Below, piece by piece: positions 1 to 9,602 of a stretch of 64,000 nt of DNA. The stretch spans positions 62,001 through 126,000 of the forward strand of contig CAVVIQ010000010.1 in NCBI GenBank assembly GCA_963748385.1, read 5' to 3'. Each line of letters starts with the position of its first letter. The stretch's first letter is position 1. The position numbers and the translations under genes were made by a program. Under the pieces are notes generated by a model. The model made no database searches. It worked only from the letters and a program-made list of their open reading frames with translations, and was not told the DNA's origin. This DNA comes from Rhodoblastus sp963748385 (GTDB lineage Bacteria > Pseudomonadota > Alphaproteobacteria > Rhizobiales > Beijerinckiaceae).

Positions 1-1011
1 GACATCGGCTTCGCCGAGGGCTTCATCGCCGGCGACTGGACCACGCCCGACCTGCTCGGCCTCATCCGTCTGCTGGCGCGCAACCGCGTGGCCCTGCGCA
101 AGGCGATCGACGGCTCAGCCGTCCTCCAGCGCGTCGAGCGCCTGCGTCATCTGCTGCGGCGCAATTCCCGGCGCGGCAGCCGCCGCAACATCGAGGCGCA
201 TTACGATCTCGGCAACGATTTCTATCGCCTGTGGCTCGACCCTTCGATGCTCTATTCCTCGGCGCTTTACGACGAATCGACGCCCGATCTCGAATCGGCG
301 CAGGCGGCCAAATTGCGCCGCATCGCGGAATGGCTCGATCCGCCCGAACAGGCGGAGGTGCTCGAAATCGGCTGCGGCTGGGGCGCGCTCGCAGAGCATC
401 TCGCAAGGGATCGCGGGTCGCGCGTCACCGGGGTCACCCTATCGCCGGCGCAGCTCGCCTTCGCCCGCGCGCGGCTGGCGGGCGAGGAAAAATCGGGACA
501 GGTCGAACTGCGCCTTCAGGATTATCGCGACATCGGCGAGAGCTACGACCGCATTGTCTCGATCGAAATGTTCGAGGCGGTGGGCGAGGCTTACTGGCCG
601 GCTTTTTTCTCGACCCTGCGCCGCGCGCTCAAGCCGGGCGGACGCGCGGCGCTTCAGGTGATCTCCATCGCGGAGGACGAATTCGAGACCTATCGACGGG
701 GCGCGGATTTCATCCAGAAATATATTTTCCCCGGCGGCTTTCTGCCTTCGCCTTCCGCGCTTTCGGCCGCCGCGGGCCGCGAGGGCCTGTGCGTCGCGCG
801 GCAGATGTTTTTCGGCCCGTCCTATGCGGAAACGCTGGCCGAATGGCGGCGCCGATTCAACGCCGCCTGGCCGCGCGTCGCCGAGCAGGGCTTCGACCGC
901 CGCTTCCGCCGCCTGTGGAATTATTATCTCGCTTATTGCGAGGCGGGATTTCGCGAAGGCCTGATCGACGTCGGGCTCTATACGCTGGTTCGGGAGGAGG
1001 ACGCGCCATGA
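1..1011 (+). CDS. Cyclopropane-fatty-acyl-phospholipid synthase family methyltransferase, 5'-truncated by window edge
   Basis: A SAM-dependent methyltransferase of the CFA synthase family, expected to add a methylene or methyl group to unsaturated acyl chains of membrane phospholipids. The frame is open from base 1, so 336 residues are visible and roughly 70-90 N-terminal residues lie outside the window. The SAM-binding motif VLEIGCGWGA is at about visible residues 120-129, preceded by the family's HYDLGNDFY segment. The stop overlaps the next start (ATGA at 1008-1011), so this gene is translationally coupled to the DUF2147 gene. The family is clear. Whether it makes cyclopropane rings or another methylated lipid (some relatives act in furan or 10-methyl fatty acid synthesis) cannot be decided from sequence. 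Confidence 0.9.
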   Translation, partial: DIGFAEGFIAGDWTTPDLLGLIRLLARNRVALRKAIDGSAVLQRVERLRHLLRRNSRRGSRRNIEAHYDLGNDFYRLWLDPSMLYSSALYDESTPDLESAQAAKLRRIAEWLDPPEQAEVLEIGCGWGALAEHLARDRGSRVTGVTLSPAQLAFARARLAGEEKSGQVELRLQDYRDIGESYDRIVSIEMFEAVGEAYWPAFFSTLRRALKPGGRAALQVISIAEDEFETYRRGADFIQKYIFPGGFLPSPSALSAAAGREGLCVARQMFFGPSYAETLAEWRRRFNAAWPRVAEQGFDRRFRRLWNYYLAYCEAGFREGLIDVGLYTLVREEDAP

Positions 1012-1382
1012 GGGCGGCCGTCGTCTTTCTTGCCGCGCTGCTGGCTTCGGGCGCTTCCAGCGCCGAGCCTTCCCTCTACGGCCGATGGGCGCGCGGCGAC
1101 GGCGTCGCGCGCGTGCGCATCGCGCCTTGCGGGACGGCGATCTGCGCCGTCAACACCTGGATCAGGCCGGGCGTGACCGATGAAAAGACCGGCGACCGCC
1201 TGGTGATGAACGTCCAGCCAGAGGGCGCCCGGCGCTGGAACGGCGAGGCGTTCGACCCGCAACGCGACCTGAGTTATCGCATAGCCATCGCCGTCTCGGG
1301 AAAGACCATGACCACACGCGGCTGCGTCCTCGCCCGTCTGTTGTGCAAAAGCGTCGGCTGGACGCGGTTGACCGGAGACTGA
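1008..1382 (+). CDS. DUF2147 family exported protein
   Basis: A 124-residue protein with an N-terminal signal peptide (hydrophobic core in the first 20 residues, probable cleavage after SSA) and a small domain beginning LYGRWARGDGVARVRIAPCG, the usual opening of DUF2147 proteins, where a Gly-Trp is followed by paired cysteines. It should be periplasmic. The ATG overlaps the upstream methyltransferase stop by 4 bases, and the next gene starts 3 bases after this stop, so it sits inside one transcription unit. The function of the family is unknown. Confidence 0.85.
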   Translation: MRAAVVFLAALLASGASSAEPSLYGRWARGDGVARVRIAPCGTAICAVNTWIRPGVTDEKTGDRLVMNVQPEGARRWNGEAFDPQRDLSYRIAIAVSGKTMTTRGCVLARLLCKSVGWTRLTGD

Positions 1383-1385
1383 GAC

Positions 1386-1790
1386 ATGAAAAAGCTCGCC
1401 ATCGCCTATGCGGCGACCCTGATCGCCTTTCTCCTGTTCGACGCGCTATGGCTTTCCGCCATGAGCGGGCGGATTTACCGCCCGGCGATGGGCGACATGC
1501 TGCTCGACGGCTTCCGGCCTGCGCCGGCGCTGCTTTTCTATCTGATCTATGTCGCCGCGCTCGTCCATTTCGGCGTGCGTCCCGGCCTGTCGGACGGCGC
1601 GGCGGCGACCGTGATCAATTCGGCCCTGTTCGGTCTGGCCGCCTACGCCACTTACGATCTGACCAATCAGGCCACCTTGAAGAACTGGTCCACCCTGCTC
1701 ACATTGACTGATCTCGCCTGGGGCGCGACGGTTTCCGCGCTTTCAGCTTCCGTTGGGCGCGCGGTCGCGATATGGGCCGCGGGGCGTTGA
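1386..1790 (+). CDS. DUF2177 family membrane protein
   Basis: A 134-residue integral membrane protein with about four hydrophobic segments, beginning MKKLAIAYAATLIAFLLFD. It contains the DALWL and YDLTNQATLKNWS elements that mark DUF2177. The family often accompanies CFA-type methyltransferases and DUF1295 proteins in alphaproteobacteria, as here, which suggests a role in the same lipid pathway. That is inferred from context only. The gap from the preceding stop is 3 bases. Confidence 0.85.
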   Translation: MKKLAIAYAATLIAFLLFDALWLSAMSGRIYRPAMGDMLLDGFRPAPALLFYLIYVAALVHFGVRPGLSDGAAATVINSALFGLAAYATYDLTNQATLKNWSTLLTLTDLAWGATVSALSASVGRAVAIWAAGR

Positions 1791-1796
1791 AGGGTC

Positions 1797-2756
1797 ATGC
1801 GCCGGCGTGGGGTGGTCAGGCTGATGTTTTCCATCGCGATTTTCGTTGTGGTCGGCGGCGCGGTTTCGCTTTGGGCCATGCAGGACCGCCGGGATGGCGC
1901 GCGGCCGGCGGCGGAGCTGATCAATTTCCTGCTGGCCGACTCGCGGATCCGGGTCGACAGGGGAATCGCCTATGGTTCGCTGGCGCGGCAGAGGCTCGAT
2001 CTGTACCGTCCGCGCGCCGACGCGCGGGGACCGATCGTGCTGTTTCTCCATGGCGGCGGCTGGACCTCGGGATCGCGCGGCGATCACGGCTTCGTCGGCG
2101 CGACGCTCGCCGCGCGCGGCTTCACCGTCGTCATCCCCGATTATCGCCTCTATCCCGAAGCGCGCTTTCCCGATTTCGTCGAGGACGCGGCTTTGGCCTA
2201 TCGCTGGACAGCCGCTCATTGCGAGCAGGACGGAGCTTCGCGTCCCATTTTCATTATCGGCCATTCGGCGGGCGCGCATATTGGCGCGCTGCTGACCTAC
2301 GATCCGGACTATCGCGCGCGTTTCGCGCCGCGGGCCGTCTCGCCGCAAGGCTTCATCGGACTGGCCGGCCCCTATGCTTTCGACCCGACGACATGGCCCG
2401 CCAGCCGGGAGATTTTCGCGCCGGCCGCCGGAAATCCCGATCGGGCGCGGCCCGTCGCCTTCGCCGGGCGCGGCGTTGCGGCGCCCGCGCTCCTCCTCTA
2501 CGGGCGCGACGATAAAGTCGTCGGGCGTTTCAACCAGCTCGATTTCGTGAAAGCGCTGGGCGACGCTCATGTCCGGGTCCGCTTGCGCGAATATCCTTCT
2601 GTCGGCCATGTCGCGATCATCCTCGCCCTGCTGCCCATCCTGCGCTCGCGCGCCCCGGTGCTGGACGACATTCTCGCCTTTCTGGAGGATGAGACGCAAA
2701 AGGCGCTCGCGCTTCCGGCGGGGGCCCGAAACGCCGCGCTGTCGCATTCGCCCTGA
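1797..2756 (+). CDS. Alpha/beta hydrolase, membrane-anchored (BD-FAE/esterase-like)
   Basis: A 319-residue hydrolase with an N-terminal membrane anchor or uncleaved signal (about residues 9-27). The oxyanion-hole motif HGGGW is at 85-89, the nucleophile elbow GHSAG at 155-159 (Ser157), a candidate acid in YGRDDKV (Asp238/239), and the catalytic His271 in SVGHV. This is the hormone-sensitive-lipase-like layout of small carboxylesterases. It lies 6 bases after the DUF2177 gene in the same direction. The substrate is unknown; acyl ester cleavage in the envelope fits the lipid context. A second ATG 27 bases into the frame would remove part of the anchor. Confidence 0.85.
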   Translation: MRRRGVVRLMFSIAIFVVVGGAVSLWAMQDRRDGARPAAELINFLLADSRIRVDRGIAYGSLARQRLDLYRPRADARGPIVLFLHGGGWTSGSRGDHGFVGATLAARGFTVVIPDYRLYPEARFPDFVEDAALAYRWTAAHCEQDGASRPIFIIGHSAGAHIGALLTYDPDYRARFAPRAVSPQGFIGLAGPYAFDPTTWPASREIFAPAAGNPDRARPVAFAGRGVAAPALLLYGRDDKVVGRFNQLDFVKALGDAHVRVRLREYPSVGHVAIILALLPILRSRAPVLDDILAFLEDETQKALALPAGARNAALSHSP

Positions 2757-2809
2757 CGCGGCCTTGGCGAAAATGTCCGGCGCGTCATGGCCAAGAGGAG
2801 AGAAGCGCG

Positions 2810-3619
2810 ATGCCTCCGATGATGCTCCTGTGGATCGCCGTCGCCCTGAGCCTCGCCATGAGCCTCGCCTGGCTCACGCGGATCGGCTCGGGGCAAAGCG
2901 GCTGGATCGACGCCATCTGGGCGGCGGCGACCGGCGCGGCGGCGATCGCCTTCGCCGCCCCCCAGGGCGGACGAAGCCTTTTCGCCGCCGCTCTCGTCGC
3001 GTTCTGGGCCTCGCGCCTAGCCGTCCATATCGCCTGGCGCACGCGCGGCGCCGGCGACGATCCGCGCTATGCGGCGCTGGCGCGGGAATGGGGCGATGAT
3101 TTTCCCCGCCGCCTGTTCCTGTTCCTGCAAATCCAGGCGGCGGCTTCTCTGCCGCTCGTCGCGGCGGTCGGATTGGCCGCCCGCGCGTCGCGTCCCTTTC
3201 CCGATTTTTTCGACGCCCTCGGCCTGCTGGTCGCGCTCTGCGGCCTCGCCGTCGAAACTGTCGCCGACGAGCAATTGCGCCGCTTCCGCAAGAGCGCGCC
3301 GCGCGGCGCGCTGTGCGAGACGGGCCTGTGGGGCGTCTCGCGCCATCCCAATTATTTCGGCGAATTCCTGTTCTGGTGCGCCTGGCCCCTGATCGGCTTC
3401 GGCGGCTGGCGCGGCATGGCGGCCCTCGCCGCGCCGGTCTTCATCTATCTGCTGCTCGACCATGTCAGCGGCGTTCCGCCGCTCGAGAAACATCTGCGCG
3501 CTTCGCGCGGCGCCGCTTTCGCCGATTATGCGGCGCGGGTCCCGCGTTTCTTCCCCGGCCGGCCGCGTCGGAAATCAAATCGGACGCCGCACGAAAAGAC
3601 TGGCGTAAGCCGCCGCTGA
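2810..3619 (+). CDS. DUF1295 (steroid 5-alpha-reductase-like) membrane protein
   Basis: A 269-residue polytopic protein of DUF1295, related to the C-terminal domain of steroid 5-alpha reductases and isoprenylcysteine methyltransferases. The signature SRHPNYFGEFLFW and the later DHVSGVPPLEKH segment are present, followed by the usual YAARVPRFFPG ending. Members are predicted NAD(P)H-dependent reductases of lipid substrates, not proven for this one. It is the last gene of the rightward cluster that starts at the window edge and faces the cytochrome gene tail to tail. A purine-rich stretch about 9-16 bases before the ATG serves as ribosome binding site. Confidence 0.85.
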   Translation: MPPMMLLWIAVALSLAMSLAWLTRIGSGQSGWIDAIWAAATGAAAIAFAAPQGGRSLFAAALVAFWASRLAVHIAWRTRGAGDDPRYAALAREWGDDFPRRLFLFLQIQAAASLPLVAAVGLAARASRPFPDFFDALGLLVALCGLAVETVADEQLRRFRKSAPRGALCETGLWGVSRHPNYFGEFLFWCAWPLIGFGGWRGMAALAAPVFIYLLLDHVSGVPPLEKHLRASRGAAFADYAARVPRFFPGRPRRKSNRTPHEKTGVSRR

Positions 3620-3849
3620 GTTGGCTCGAAACGGCCCGTGAAAAGGACTGGGCCGCCTGCGATTCCACCAAGCTCGGCGCCAATCCGATCCTGCTCCAGG
3701 CGGCTTCGGCGATTCCCGCGACAGGTCTCTTCATTCCGGCCCCTGCGACGGCGGCCGGAGCCCTAATGCGGCCGCCTTGAATCAAATGAGCCGGAGCGGC
3801 GGTCAAGTTTTTGCGCAGCCCTCCCGACGCGCGCCGCGACGAGACAAAC

Positions 3850-6138
3850 CTATTGGTCGGGCCTGACCAGTTTCGCCCGCAGCGCCGCCGCATACTGGCT
3901 CCATCGCGGGTCGTCGGGCTCGAGCTTTTCGAGCGCCTGCACATGGCCGAGCGCGGAGGCGTCGTCGCCCGCCTCCGCCTCGTAGGACGCGAGCGCCGAA
4001 AGGATTTCGCGGTTGTTCGGGCGCCGCGCGAGGGCGCCGCGCAGGACTTCGACGGTCTTGGCCGGCGCTCCCGTGTCGTGCAGCGCGACGGCGTAGACAT
4101 AGGCGTAATGGGGGTCTTCCGGCGCAAGCTGCGCCGCCAGCGCCAGCTTGCCGACGCCCTCCTCCAGGCGCTTCTGGCGGACCAGGCTGAGGCCCAGAGC
4201 ATGGGCCAGCGCGCCGGAGCCGGGATTGTCGGCCAGGGCTTTCGTCAATATCGCTTCCGCCGCCTTCTCATCGCCGCGCCGGCGCGCGATTTCGGCCAAC
4301 TGGATCGCGGCGGGGGCGAAAGTCCTGTCGAGTTCGAGCGCCTTGGCGAATTCGGCCTGCGCCCGGTCAGTCCGGCCGCGCGCGAGAAAAAGCGCGCCGA
4401 GATTGGCGCGCGATTCCGGGCGTTCCGCGGTGAACATCTGGCCCGCGACATATTCGTCGAGCGCTTGTTCGAAAGCGGCGAGATCGGCTGGCCGGAGCGC
4501 AGCCTCGCCCGCGCCGGCGAGGCTGCGCGCCGCCTGCATGCGGACGAGCCGGGCCGGATCGCGCAGCAGCGGCGCCAGGGCCTGCGCCCTGGACGCCGGA
4601 TCGGCGGCGGCGAGAACCTCGGCCGCTGACGCGCGGATCATCGGGTCGTCGGCCCTGGTCAGGTCGGCGGCGGCGGCGATCACCGCCGGGGACTCCTCGC
4701 CGTTCAGGCGTTCGAGGGCGCTGGCGCGGGCCATCGCCGACTGGCCGCCGTCCTTCGCCACGCCGAGCAGTGCGTCTGTCGCCCCGGCGCCATCGTCATC
4801 GCCGAGCGCCAACGCCTCGGCGAAGGTCTGGGCGCCCGGCTTGCCGCCCATGCCCCAGCGCTTGAGCGCCTCGACGGCCCAGGCTGGATCCTTGTCCTTG
4901 TGGCATTCATTGCAGGCGTTGGGCGTTCCCATGCTCAGTGTCCGGTCCGGGCGAGGAATGCGAATGGAATGATCCTGGCGCGCGTGGACGACCATGTAAT
5001 CGGTGGTCGGCATGTGGCAGGCGGCGCATTGCGCGCCGGGCGAGCCGCGCCGATGGCGGCTGTGGGTCTGCGTATCGAAAATTTTCGGCGCATGGCATTG
5101 GCCGCAGACCGCATTGCCGGGAAGGCGAAGCTTGCCGGAATGGGGATTGTGACAATCCGAGCAGGTGACGCCGGCGGCGTGCATCCGGCTCTGGGCGAAG
5201 GAAGCGAAATTATAGACTTCGTCGCGCTGCTGGCCGTCGGGGTAATAGAGGCCCGGCGCGAGCGTCGAGGGATGGAAGGCGTCGTAATAATGCGGGACGT
5301 CATTGGCTGAGTCGGAAACCTGGCCGCGCCGCGAATGGCAGCCGGCGCAGACCAGTTCCTCCGTCCGGGCGCCGGGCGGCCGCGCGCGCGCGGCGGTTCC
5401 TTGCGGGTTCGGCGTCCAGTTCACGCCCCGGCGCTGATCGAAGCGCAGGGAAAAGCCCTTGCTCGTCGCTTCCTCCGCGCTGACGCCCTTCTCGCCTTTG
5501 GCCCAGGCGACATGGCGCGAGGCCGGGCCGTGGCAGGCCTCGCAGCCGACGCTGATCTCGCTCCACCGGGTCGCGTAAACATTCCTGGCCGGGTCGTAGT
5601 TCTTCTTCAGATCGGTCGAATGGCACCAGGCGCATTGGTAATTCCAGTTCTGATCGACGCCCGTCCAATGCAAGGGGTCGCCCGCCGCGAGCTTGCGGCC
5701 GGGGTAAAGATCGAACCATCTTTGGCCGCCCTGCTCTTTGGGCCGCGAATCCCAGGCGATCCCGAAGGCCTGCAGCCGCCCGCCAGGCAATTCGATCAGA
5801 TATTGCTGGAGCGGATAAAGCCCGAAAGTGAATTTGATCTCGAAATCGGCGAGCTTGCCGTCCGGCCCGTCGGCTCGAACGAAATATTCGCCGTCGCGTT
5901 TGAAGAACGTGGTTTCGACATCGCCCTTGCGGAACCGGGCGTCGTTGAAATCGCCCAGGACATTCGCCGCATTGGCGACCTGCATCGCGGCGGCGTGGTG
6001 GGATTTGCGCCAGTCCTCGAACTGGCTGCGGTGGCAGGCTGCGCAGGTCGCCGAGCCGACGAAACCCGCCGCGTCCTGCGCGCGCGCCGGGACGGGACCG
6101 AGGATGAGCAGCAGGAGCGCGAAGAAAAGAGACGGCAT
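3850..6138 (-). CDS. Exported octahaem c-type cytochrome with C-terminal HEAT/TPR repeats
   Basis: A 762-residue protein with a clear signal peptide (cleavage after ARA near residue 20). I count eight CxxCH haem-attachment motifs: CAACH, CAWCH, CEACH, CAGCH, CSDCH, CGQCH, CAACH and CNECH, all in the N-terminal half. From about residue 420 the sequence becomes alanine-rich helical repeats, first HEAT-like and then TPR-like (about 560-750). The layout resembles the cytochrome c554/DmsE-like multihaem proteins with TPR tails found in many proteobacteria. It should be a periplasmic electron carrier or reductase; no substrate can be named. It is monocistronic in the window, with no maturation genes beside it. 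Confidence 0.88.
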   Translation of the reverse strand: MPSLFFALLLLILGPVPARAQDAAGFVGSATCAACHRSQFEDWRKSHHAAAMQVANAANVLGDFNDARFRKGDVETTFFKRDGEYFVRADGPDGKLADFEIKFTFGLYPLQQYLIELPGGRLQAFGIAWDSRPKEQGGQRWFDLYPGRKLAAGDPLHWTGVDQNWNYQCAWCHSTDLKKNYDPARNVYATRWSEISVGCEACHGPASRHVAWAKGEKGVSAEEATSKGFSLRFDQRRGVNWTPNPQGTAARARPPGARTEELVCAGCHSRRGQVSDSANDVPHYYDAFHPSTLAPGLYYPDGQQRDEVYNFASFAQSRMHAAGVTCSDCHNPHSGKLRLPGNAVCGQCHAPKIFDTQTHSRHRRGSPGAQCAACHMPTTDYMVVHARQDHSIRIPRPDRTLSMGTPNACNECHKDKDPAWAVEALKRWGMGGKPGAQTFAEALALGDDDGAGATDALLGVAKDGGQSAMARASALERLNGEESPAVIAAAADLTRADDPMIRASAAEVLAAADPASRAQALAPLLRDPARLVRMQAARSLAGAGEAALRPADLAAFEQALDEYVAGQMFTAERPESRANLGALFLARGRTDRAQAEFAKALELDRTFAPAAIQLAEIARRRGDEKAAEAILTKALADNPGSGALAHALGLSLVRQKRLEEGVGKLALAAQLAPEDPHYAYVYAVALHDTGAPAKTVEVLRGALARRPNNREILSALASYEAEAGDDASALGHVQALEKLEPDDPRWSQYAAALRAKLVRPDQ

Positions 6139-6257
6139 GCAAATCCAGAGAAAGGCGCGTTCAACCGACGCGAAGGGGACAGTTTCATATTATTTCGATC
6201 GCGAACGCTTTCGCCATGTCGATTTCCTGCGCGCTACGTGAAATCCGCGATCGCAGC

Positions 6258-6282
6258 AAAAACGGCGGGCTTTCGCCCGCCG
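6258..6282 (-). terminator. Rho-independent terminator of the RND efflux operon
   Basis: On the minus strand a 7-bp stem GGCGGGC / GCCCGCC closes a GAAA loop and is followed by GTTTTT. It lies 30 bases after the RND pump stop codon, as expected for the end of that operon. Confidence 0.75.
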
Positions 6283-6311
6283 CCGCAAGTTTTTCCGGAC
6301 GCGACCTGCCT

Positions 6312-9300
6312 TCAGCTTTCGTCGAACTTCGGGCCGCCGCGCATCACGACATAGATCGCCGGGATGACCAGGACGGTCAGGGCGGTCGAGGAGGCGAGGC
6401 CGAACAGCAGCGAGATCGCCAGACCCTGGAAGATCGGGTCGGACAGGATCACCGCCGCGCCGATCATCGCCGCCAGCGCGGTGAGCAGGATTGGCTTGAA
6501 GCGGATGGCGCCGGCCTCCAGCAGCACGTTGCGCAGTCCCTGTTTCGGATTGGCGTTGCGCACGAAATCCACCAGCAGGATGGAATTGCGCACGATGATG
6601 CCAGCCAGCGCGATGAAGCCGATCATCGAGGTCGCGGTGAAGGGAGCGCGGAAAATCATGTGCCCGAACATGATGCCGATGAAGGTCAGCGGGATCGGCG
6701 TCAGGATCACCAGCGGCAGCTTGAACGATTTGAACTGCGCCACCACCAGAATGTAAATCCCGACCAGGGCCGCCATGAAGGCGGCGCCCATGTCGCGGAA
6801 GGTCACCCAGGTCACTTCCCACTCGCCATCCCACAGCAGCGCCGGCTTGGACTCGTCGAGCGGCTGGCCGTGGAAGATGATCCCCGGCTTGGCGAGGCCG
6901 TCCGGAAATTTCATCTCGTCCAGCTTCTGGTCCACCGCCAGCATGCCATAGAGCGGCGCCTCATAGGCGCCTGCGAGCTCGGCGGTCACCATTTCGGCGA
7001 AGCGCCCATTGTGGCGGAACACCGGGAAGGACGATTTCTCGTCCACCACCCGCACCACATCGCCCAGTTCGACCACCGAACGGCTGCCCGGCAGGCTGTT
7101 GGCCGGAACCGGCGTGGTCAGCGCCGCCTCGTCGATCTTGCGTTCGTTCTTGGCGAGCGCCAGACGGATCGGCAGGGGCTCGCGCCCGCCGCCGCGATGC
7201 GAATAGCCGACCACCGTGTCGCCATAGAGCAGGCTCAGCGTCTGGAACACGTCGCTCTGCTGGACGCCGAAGAATTCGAGCAAATCCTGGTCGATCTCGA
7301 TGCGCTTGCGCGGCGCCTGGACGCCATAGGAATCATCGACGTCGACAATGAAGGACGCGCTTTCGAAAGCCTTGCGCACCTGCGCCGCCAAAGCGCGCCG
7401 GGTGTCGGCGTCTGGCCCGTAGATTTCAGCCAGCAGCGTCGCGAGAACCGGCGGCCCCGGCGGCGGCTCGACCACCTTCACCGAGCCATGCGGCGGCAAT
7501 TGCAGGCCCTCCAGGCGATGACGGATCTCCAGCGCAATGTCGTGGCTGCTGCGCGAGCGCTCGTCCTTGGAGGCCAGGTTGATCTGCACGTCGCCCATTT
7601 CCGGCGAGCTGCGCATGTAATAATGGCGCACCAGGCCGTTGAAATTGAAGGGCGCGGCCGTGCCGGCATAGGTCTCGAAGGAGGTGATTTCGGGAATGTC
7701 GCGCACCCGTTCGATCGCCGCCCGCAGCACCCGGTTGGTCTCTTCCACCGACGTGCCGAAGGGCAGATCGGCGACGATGGCGATTTCCGACTTGTTGTCG
7801 AAGGGCAGAAGCTTGACCGTCACCAGCTTGAAATAGAACAGGCTGAGCGAGGCGAGAGTCGCCACGCCGACGATGATCAGGAATTTTTTCGCCGAACGCC
7901 GCGTGCGCAGCACCGGCGCGGCGAAGACACGGTAAAGATCGCCGAGCTTGCCGCCGTCGCTCGCCTCGTGATGGGCGGGCGGCGCCTTGCCGGCGATCTT
8001 GATCATCAGCCAGGGGGTGAGGATCACCGCGACGAAGAAGGAGAACACCATCGCGGCGGAGGCGTTGGACGGGATCGGGCTCATATAGGGGCCCATCAGG
8101 CCCGACACGAACAGCATCGGCAGCAGCGCCGCCACCACGGTCAGGGTCGCGACGATGGTGGGGTTGCCGACCTCCGCCACGCCGTCGATCGCCGCCTGGA
8201 TGCGCGTGCGCCCGTCGTGCATCGCCCAGTGCCGCGCGATGTTCTCGATCACGACGATGGCGTCGTCGACGAGAATGCCGATCGAGAAGATCAGGGCGAA
8301 GAGGCTGACCCGGTTGAGCGTGTAGCCCATCAGCCGCGCCGCGAACAAGGTCAGCAGGATGGTCGTCGGAATGACGATCGCCACCACCAGACCCTCGCGC
8401 CAGCCGATGGCGAAGACCACCAGAGCCACGATCGAGATCGTCGCCAGACCCAGATGGAAGAGAAGCTCATTGGCCTTTTCGTTCGCCGAATGGCCGTAAT
8501 TGCGCGACACTTCGACATTGATGTCGCGGGGAACCACCGTTCCCTTCAGGGTTTCGAGGTGATCGATGATCTGCTGGGCGATCAGCACCGCATTGGCGCC
8601 GGCGCGCTTGGCGATCGCCACCGAAACCGCCGCCGTTCCCTGCAGGCCGCCCTTCCCGTCCTTGACGAAGCGCCCGACCCGCGTCTCGTTGGGATCGCCG
8701 ACGATCTCCACCCTGGCCACGTCGCGCAGATAGACCGGGCGATTGTCGCGGGTGGTGATCAGAAGGTTGCCGATCTGGGGAATGGTCTGCAGGGTGCGGC
8801 CGGCGACCGCCTCGATCTGCAGGCCGCCGTCGCGGATCAGGCCGGCCCTGAAGGCGCTGTTCGCCCCCTCGACCTTGGCCCCCAGCTGCTGGAGCGTCAC
8901 GCCATATTTGGCCAAAGCCTCCGGGTTCGGCTCGACCCTGAGTTCGTCAGCCTGGTCGCCCACCAGATAGGTCAGCCCCACATTGTCGAGCTTGGAAATG
9001 TCCGTGCGCAATTCGCGGGCGACCGCAGTCAGCCCGTCCGCGCTCCACCGCGCCGCGACGTCGGGTTTGGGCGACAAGGTCAGCACCACGATCGCCACGT
9101 CGTCGATGCCGCGCCCGACGATCAGGGGTTCCGGAATTCCCGCGGGAATCTTGTCCATATTGGCGCGCACCTTGTCATGCACGCGCAAGATCGCCGCGTC
9201 GGTCGAGGAGCCGACGAGAAAGCGCACCGTCACGATCGCCCGGTCGTCATAGGTCTTCGAATAGACATGCTCGACGCCGTTGATGCCCTTGACGATGGTC

Positions 9301-9602
9301 TCCAGGGGCTCGGTCACCAGCTTGACCGCGTCGGCCGCCTTCAGGCCATTGGCCTGGACGATGATGTCCACCATCGGCACGGAGATCTGCGGCTCTTCCT
9401 CACGCGGCAAAGTGACCAGCGCAATCAGGCCGAGCGCCATGGCCGCGATCAGCAGCAGAGGCGTCAGCGGCGAGGTGATGAAGGATTTGGTCAGCGACCC
9501 GGCGATCCCAAGCGAGCGGTCGCGAGCCGGTTCAGCCTGATCGCGCGGATTCCGAGGCGGAGTCTCGTTCATGTCGGAAGAACTCGTCTGCCCCGGATTC
9601 AT
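6312..9602 (-). CDS. RND-family efflux pump, inner-membrane permease subunit
   Basis: A 1096-residue proton-driven exporter of the AcrB/MdtB superfamily, with the first transmembrane helix near residue 35 and two large periplasmic loops. The fourth transmembrane helix carries the paired aspartates of the proton relay in GILVDDAIVVIENIARH. It would act with the adaptor gene just upstream and an outer-membrane channel that is not encoded nearby. The ATG overlaps the adaptor's stop by 4 bases (ATGA); an in-frame ATG at 9572 is an alternative. The substrate is unknown. Metal-type CzcA sequences usually look different around TM4, so I favour organic substrates, weakly. Confidence 0.92.
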   Translation of the reverse strand: MNPGQTSSSDMNETPPRNPRDQAEPARDRSLGIAGSLTKSFITSPLTPLLLIAAMALGLIALVTLPREEEPQISVPMVDIIVQANGLKAADAVKLVTEPLETIVKGINGVEHVYSKTYDDRAIVTVRFLVGSSTDAAILRVHDKVRANMDKIPAGIPEPLIVGRGIDDVAIVVLTLSPKPDVAARWSADGLTAVARELRTDISKLDNVGLTYLVGDQADELRVEPNPEALAKYGVTLQQLGAKVEGANSAFRAGLIRDGGLQIEAVAGRTLQTIPQIGNLLITTRDNRPVYLRDVARVEIVGDPNETRVGRFVKDGKGGLQGTAAVSVAIAKRAGANAVLIAQQIIDHLETLKGTVVPRDINVEVSRNYGHSANEKANELLFHLGLATISIVALVVFAIGWREGLVVAIVIPTTILLTLFAARLMGYTLNRVSLFALIFSIGILVDDAIVVIENIARHWAMHDGRTRIQAAIDGVAEVGNPTIVATLTVVAALLPMLFVSGLMGPYMSPIPSNASAAMVFSFFVAVILTPWLMIKIAGKAPPAHHEASDGGKLGDLYRVFAAPVLRTRRSAKKFLIIVGVATLASLSLFYFKLVTVKLLPFDNKSEIAIVADLPFGTSVEETNRVLRAAIERVRDIPEITSFETYAGTAAPFNFNGLVRHYYMRSSPEMGDVQINLASKDERSRSSHDIALEIRHRLEGLQLPPHGSVKVVEPPPGPPVLATLLAEIYGPDADTRRALAAQVRKAFESASFIVDVDDSYGVQAPRKRIEIDQDLLEFFGVQQSDVFQTLSLLYGDTVVGYSHRGGGREPLPIRLALAKNERKIDEAALTTPVPANSLPGSRSVVELGDVVRVVDEKSSFPVFRHNGRFAEMVTAELAGAYEAPLYGMLAVDQKLDEMKFPDGLAKPGIIFHGQPLDESKPALLWDGEWEVTWVTFRDMGAAFMAALVGIYILVVAQFKSFKLPLVILTPIPLTFIGIMFGHMIFRAPFTATSMIGFIALAGIIVRNSILLVDFVRNANPKQGLRNVLLEAGAIRFKPILLTALAAMIGAAVILSDPIFQGLAISLLFGLASSTALTVLVIPAIYVVMRGGPKFDES

